A stretch of DNA of 9,100 nucleotides from an uncultured Lachnospiraceae bacterium (lineage in GTDB: Bacteria; Bacillota; Clostridia; Lachnospirales; Lachnospiraceae): NCBI GenBank assembly GCA_945836565.1, contig CAMALN010000049.1, positions 1 through 9,100 on the forward strand, written 5' to 3'. Positions 6,164 to 9,100 of the stretch are shown in pieces. The number at the start of each line of letters is the position of its first letter. Position 1 is the stretch's first letter. The notes below the pieces were generated by a model that worked only from the letters and a program-made list of their open reading frames with translations, did no database searches and was not told the DNA's origin. A program made the translations under genes and the position numbers.

Positions 6164-6697
6164 ATGACGATGGATGAAAAACTGGATTATATAATCAATA
6201 AGGTTGATGGCCACGACCAACGCTTCGACAATATAGAGTCAGAATTGAAGAAACACGACAAACGTTTCGACAATATAGAGTCAGAACTAAAGAGCCATGA
6301 CGAGAGCTTGAAGGAAATAAAGACGGAATTGAAGAGCCACGACAAACGCTTCGACAATATAGAGTCTGAATTGAAGAGGCACGACAAACGCTTCGACAAT
6401 ATAGAGGCGGAACTAAAGAGTCACGACAAACGTTTCGACAATATAGAGTCAGAACTAAAGAGCCATGACGAGAGCTTGAAGGAAATAAAGACGGAATTGA
6501 AGAGGCACGACGAACGCTTCGACAATATAGAGTCTGAACTAAAGCGTCACGACAAGAGTATTAAAGTTATTAATAAAGACATAAAAGGAATAAAGAAAGA
6601 CATTGATAATATTAAGAGTAACACAGATACAATTGTACAGTTTTTTGATGATGAGATTTGTGATATAAAAAGAAGGCTACAGGCAAAATGTATATGA
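6164..6697 (+). CDS. Coiled-coil protein built of 14-residue repeats
   Basis: The 177-residue protein is hydrophilic, has no signal peptide or membrane segment, and is probably cytoplasmic. GGAGGAGGTGA precedes the ATG at good distance; an ATG two codons on is an alternative. Residues 17-142 are nine units of 14 residues. Two types occur: A (HDKRFDNIESELKS) and B (HDESLKEIKTELKS), in the order A A B A A A B A followed by a degenerate unit. Hydrophobic residues Phe5, Ile8 and Leu12 of each unit fall at a and d positions, so each unit is two heptads of a continuous coiled coil, with the unit's His in the next core position. After a short Ile/Lys-rich segment the protein ends with TIVQFFDDEICDIKRRLQ. 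Similar repeat proteins occur widely in Firmicutes and phages without known function. It follows an XRE regulator and is ended by a strong terminator. Function unknown. Confidence 0.85.
   Translation: MTMDEKLDYIINKVDGHDQRFDNIESELKKHDKRFDNIESELKSHDESLKEIKTELKSHDKRFDNIESELKRHDKRFDNIEAELKSHDKRFDNIESELKSHDESLKEIKTELKRHDERFDNIESELKRHDKSIKVINKDIKGIKKDIDNIKSNTDTIVQFFDDEICDIKRRLQAKCI
6212..6589 (+). repeat. Nine 42-bp tandem repeats, arranged as a duplicated 168-bp block
   Basis: Units start every 42 bases from the CAC at 6212. Units 1-4 correspond to units 5-8. About 83 bases beginning at 6254 (units 2-3) recur identically at 6422 (units 6-7), exactly 168 bases on. The identity reaches synonymous positions, which points to recent duplication or conversion. 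Confidence 0.9.
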
Positions 6698-6711
6698 TAA
6701 AGGAATTTAAG

Positions 6712-6745
6712 CCGGGGACATTATTTATAATTGCCCTGGATTTTT
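6712..6745 (+). terminator. Rho-independent terminator after the coiled-coil gene
   Basis: CCGGGG (6712-6717) pairs with CCCTGG (6734-6739, one G-U). Inside it ATTAT (6720-6724) pairs with ATAAT (6727-6731). TTTTT follows at 6741-6745. The hairpin lies 15 bases after the stop codon and would end the regulator/coiled-coil transcript. Confidence 0.8.
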
Positions 6746-6758
6746 GATTAGCCTCCCT

Positions 6759-6842
6759 GAGCCAGTAGGGACAGTAAAAGAGTCACTTTTCTCGTCCCCC
6801 ACCATCTCCACCGGCTCGCCGGCTCTCGTTCCCACTAGCTCT
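6759..6842 (+). repeat. Dispersed hairpin repeat, copy D, with nested outer arms
   Basis: GAGCCAGTAGGGACAG resembles copy B. The inner hairpin pairs GGGAC (6768-6772) with GTCCC (6794-6798) and AAAAG (6776-6780) with CTTTT (6786-6790). A second hairpin, CCGG/CCGG, lies at 6811-6822. The left arm (6759-6771) can also pair with TTCCCACTAGCTC (6830-6842) to enclose the whole. It fills the gap between a terminator and the chemoreceptor promoter. Confidence 0.7.
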
Positions 6843-6871
6843 TGCAAAAATACCTACTAATATAGTATAAT
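6842..6871 (+). promoter_or_regulatory. Probable promoter of the chemoreceptor gene
   Basis: TTGCAA (6842-6847), an 18-base spacer and TATAAT (6866-6871) give a sigma-A-like promoter with a leader of about 80 bases. Another TATAAT at 6893-6898 lacks a -35 box. No sigma-D (flagellar) promoter pattern is visible. Confidence 0.5.
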
Positions 6872-6955
6872 ATCTTATACTTATTATATTATTATAATGT
6901 ACTGGTTGTATTTTAGGGGGTAATAAATACACAGGGAAAGTGGAGGATTGTTACA

Positions 6956-9076
6956 ATGGATGGTATGCTGGAAAATGTTGAGGGTTTGGTTAGGAATGAG
7001 AGAGATAAGCTACGGGAAGCAAAGGTGAAATTTACATCCAAGATGAGCTCGAAGATGGCTTATCTGGTGCTTGCCGCTATTATCATTCCGGTGGTTTTGC
7101 TTATATCGATATCGATAAATAAAACTACCAAAACCTTGAAGGAAATATACATGTCGTATGCGATGAATCTTGCATCTGAGGCGGCAGAGGGTATAGATTT
7201 TGCAGTGTCGCTCGGGGAGTCTACATATGGTGTATATGCGATGGACCTTGCAAAGCAGGTTGCAGGCAAAGTGGATATAGTGACTTCCTATGAGAAGGAT
7301 ATGCAGACCTCGGATTACAAGAAGCTTCTAAACGGTATAAGCATAGAGGGCGTCGAGGGTTCATATGCTTATATGGTAAGTCCTAAGGGGGTCATGATGT
7401 ATCATCCGACTGCAGAGAAGATAGGCCAGCCGGTTGAGAATGCCGCGGTTAAGGGCATAGTTGAAGACCTTTCGGCAGGCAAGAAGGTTGAGGACGGATA
7501 CGTCATATATGAATATAAGGATGCGTTAAAGCTGGCGGGCTATGCATTTACGGCTTCCGGCGATATAGTCATCGTCACTGCGGATTACGATACATTTATG
7601 AGAATTGACTACGATAACCTGATTGGCAAGATAGAGATATCGGGAGTTGAAGGCTCATATGCATATATGGTTGAGCCTGACGGAACCATGCTGTACCACA
7701 GGGATTCAGCAAAGATAGGCCAGCCGGTTGAGAACGCTGCAGTCAAGGGTATAGTGGCGGATATTGCCGCCGGCAAAACGGTTGAGGACGGCTCTGTAGT
7801 ATATGAGTACAAAGGCGAAGACAAGCTTGCAGGTTATGCATTTACGGCTAAGGGCGATATCGTAGTGGTAACTGCGGATTACAAGACATTCATAAAGCCT
7901 ATCATCGTTCAAAGGAATAACCTCATAGCCATTGGCGCAGTGTTCATGATAGTGTTCAGTGTAATTGGAATTATAGTGGTGAGCAGGCTTATGAAGGCGC
8001 TCGAAAATGTAATCCCTGGCATACAGAATACTGCTAACCTGAATTTCACATACGATGAGAAGAATGAAGTGCTCTGCAGACGAAAGGACGAGATAGGCGT
8101 AATAGCGCGTGAGATTCGCCAGATGAGGGAGAATCTTGGAGATATAGTCGGACAGATTGGCACGACAGCCTCAAATATAGATTTGAATGTAGATGATTTG
8201 AGAGATATATCTATCCATGTAAATGACATGTGTTCCGATAATTCGAACACAAGTGAGACACTTGCGGCTGGCATGGAGGAAACCTCTGCCACCACAGTAT
8301 CGATAACGGAGAATGTCGCACATATGAGGGATGGCGCCAAGGACATCGAGCAGCTGACGATAGACGGAGCGACGAAATCCGAAGAGGTTATGGAGCGCGC
8401 AACAAAATTAAGAGTGTCGACCGAGGAAGCAACGAAGAAGACGATGGATATATATTCCTCTGTTAAGGAAAAGTCGGCCGGCGCCATAGAAGCTGCCAAG
8501 GCTGTACAGAGAATCAATGAGCTTACAGGAACAGTAATGGACATTTCCTCCCAGACAAGTCTGCTCGCGCTCAACGCATCCATAGAAGCAGCGCGCGCCG
8601 GAGACGCAGGTCGAGGATTTGCAGTGGTTGCATCGGAGATAGGTACCCTTGCTGTTCAGACTACTAACGCCGTAAATGATATCAATGCGATAGTTGGCGA
8701 GGTAAATGTAGCAGTTGGAAATATGACGGAATGTCTTAAGGAAACCATAGATTTCCTTGAAGCCACCGTAATCAGTGATTATGACAGCTTCGGACAGGTC
8801 AGCTTACAGTATCAGGCTGATGCGGATGAATTCAGCAACTGCATGGAGAATATCAAGAGCGGTATAATCAATCTCACATCAAACCTTGAGATAATAGCAG
8901 AATCAATCAGTGCAATCAGCCACACTATGGGAGAAGCAACAGAAGGAATATCCGACATAGCAGGCAAAACCTACAACATGGTCGGCGAAACCACAAACAC
9001 TGCCAATAAGGTCGACGACTGCAAGACCTATGTGGCAGAGCTTAATTCGATAGTTGATAAATTCATACTTGGGTGA
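6956..9076 (+). CDS. Methyl-accepting chemotaxis protein with tandem Cache-like sensor units
   Basis: This 706-residue transmembrane receptor would sense an extracellular ligand and control CheA through CheW. In order it has a charged cytoplasmic N terminus (1-33), a membrane segment (34-54), an extracellular region (55-320), a second membrane segment (321-346), a HAMP-like region (347-400) and the long signalling coiled coil (401-706) with the conserved tip [20 protein letters not shown] (531-550) and [11 protein letters not shown] (552-562). The extracellular part holds two Cache-like units (125-214 and 223-312) that are near copies, each with VEGSYAYMV, a YH pair, [15 protein letters not shown] and ADYxTF. 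Two helices before them (68-85 and 94-111) also look alike. The ribosome site GGAGG (6942-6946) is 9 bases before the ATG. No C-terminal CheR-binding pentapeptide is present. The ligand cannot be told from sequence. It is a single gene with its own promoter, followed at once by a repeat element. Confidence 0.95.
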   Translation: MDGMLENVEGLVRNERDKLREAKVKFTSKMSSKMAYLVLAAIIIPVVLLISISINKTTKTLKEIYMSYAMNLASEAAEGIDFAVSLGESTYGVYAMDLAKQVAGKVDIVTSYEKDMQTSDYKKLLNGISIEGVEGSYAYMVSPKGVMMYHPTAEKIGQPVENAAVKGIVEDLSAGKKVEDGYVIYEYKDALKLAGYAFTASGDIVIVTADYDTFMRIDYDNLIGKIEISGVEGSYAYMVEPDGTMLYHRDSAKIGQPVENAAVKGIVADIAAGKTVEDGSVVYEYKGEDKLAGYAFTAKGDIVVVTADYKTFIKPIIVQRNNLIAIGAVFMIVFSVIGIIVVSRLMKALENVIPGIQNTANLNFTYDEKNEVLCRRKDEIGVIAREIRQMRENLGDIVGQIGTTASNIDLNVDDLRDISIHVNDMCSDNSNTSETLAAGMEETSATTVSITENVAHMRDGAKDIEQLTIDGATKSEEVMERATKLRVSTEEATKKTMDIYSSVKEKSAGAIEAAKAVQRINELTGTVMDISSQTSLLALNASIEAARAGDAGRGFAVVASEIGTLAVQTTNAVNDINAIVGEVNVAVGNMTECLKETIDFLEATVISDYDSFGQVSLQYQADADEFSNCMENIKSGIINLTSNLEIIAESISAISHTMGEATEGISDIAGKTYNMVGETTNTANKVDDCKTYVAELNSIVDKFILG
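7328..7891 (+). repeat. 294-bp in-frame duplication inside the chemoreceptor sensor region
   Basis: Unit 1 (7328-7597) and unit 2 (7622-7891) are offset by exactly 294 bases (98 codons). Long stretches are identical in DNA, for example around 7419 and 7713 (AAGATAGGCCAGCCGGTTGA). The rest differs mostly at silent positions and a few substitutions. Confidence 0.88.
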
Positions 9077-9080
9077 ACCA

Positions 9081-9100
9081 ATGGGGACGGGAAAAGTGGC
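9081..9100 (+). repeat. Dispersed hairpin repeat, copy E, cut by window edge
   Basis: Starting 5 bases after the chemoreceptor stop, 9082-9100 is identical over 19 bases to 852-870 and 4132-4150. The right half lies outside the window. Its place suggests that it may form the terminator of the chemoreceptor gene. Confidence 0.7.

Noticed and set aside
6187..6399. Minus-strand open frame with a repeated SKRLSxLFNSDSIL pattern
   Set aside because: It is the reverse reading of the 42-bp coiled-coil repeats; the period comes from the real gene.
6212..6589. CRISPR array
   Set aside because: The repeats are contiguous 42-bp units with no unique spacers, and they keep the reading frame of a coiled-coil protein.
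7909..8583. 224-codon minus-strand open frame across the chemoreceptor signalling domain
   Set aside because: Long, but fully inside the conserved chemoreceptor coding region. Ser/Ile/Val-rich composition is typical of an antisense shadow of a helical repeat-rich gene.

Overview
The window looks like a chromosomal segment from a motile, low-to-mid GC Firmicute, most probably a Lachnospiraceae of the Butyrivibrio/Pseudobutyrivibrio/Roseburia type. This rests on several things: an Rpn/PD-(D/E)XK-type putative transposase of the kind common in that family, a Gram-positive HasB-like UDP-glucose dehydrogenase, strong AGGAGG ribosome binding sites, sigma-A-like promoters, a Cache-type chemoreceptor, and dispersed hairpin repeats with a GGGGACGGGAAAAG core. 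The family assignment is inferred from protein character and not from a marker gene.

Layout. Positions 1-673 (minus) hold the first 224 codons of a PD-(D/E)XK nuclease family transposase that runs off the left edge. 674-1019 is non-coding apart from one repeat hairpin. 1020-1330 (plus) is a compact unit: a promoter, a leader with two tandem hairpins that each bury a Shine-Dalgarno sequence, a 50-codon single-membrane-segment peptide, and a 3' end that is complementary to the predicted 5' end. It resembles a type I toxin mRNA. 1436-4018 (minus) is a two-gene sugar-nucleotide operon: a UDP-glucose 6-dehydrogenase with an XRE-type DNA-binding domain fused to its N terminus, then a UDP-glucuronate 4-epimerase, ended by a strong hairpin terminator. 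Together they would convert UDP-glucose to UDP-glucuronate and then UDP-galacturonate for surface polysaccharide.

Rightward from 4233 all genes are on the plus strand: an AT-rich six-segment membrane protein of unknown function, a VanZ-family membrane protein, a small XRE regulator, and a coiled-coil protein made of 14-residue repeats, ending in a clear terminator. After a complex repeat hairpin region comes a 706-residue methyl-accepting chemotaxis protein whose sensor region contains two near-identical Cache-like units in tandem.

Five copies or partial copies of one hairpin repeat family lie between the genes (about 848, 1388, 4116, 6759 and 9081), and one of them serves as the terminator of the sugar operon. 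The most unusual items are the regulator-enzyme fusion with a palindrome in its own leader, the self-pairing small-peptide mRNA, and the recently duplicated repeats inside both the coiled-coil gene and the chemoreceptor.
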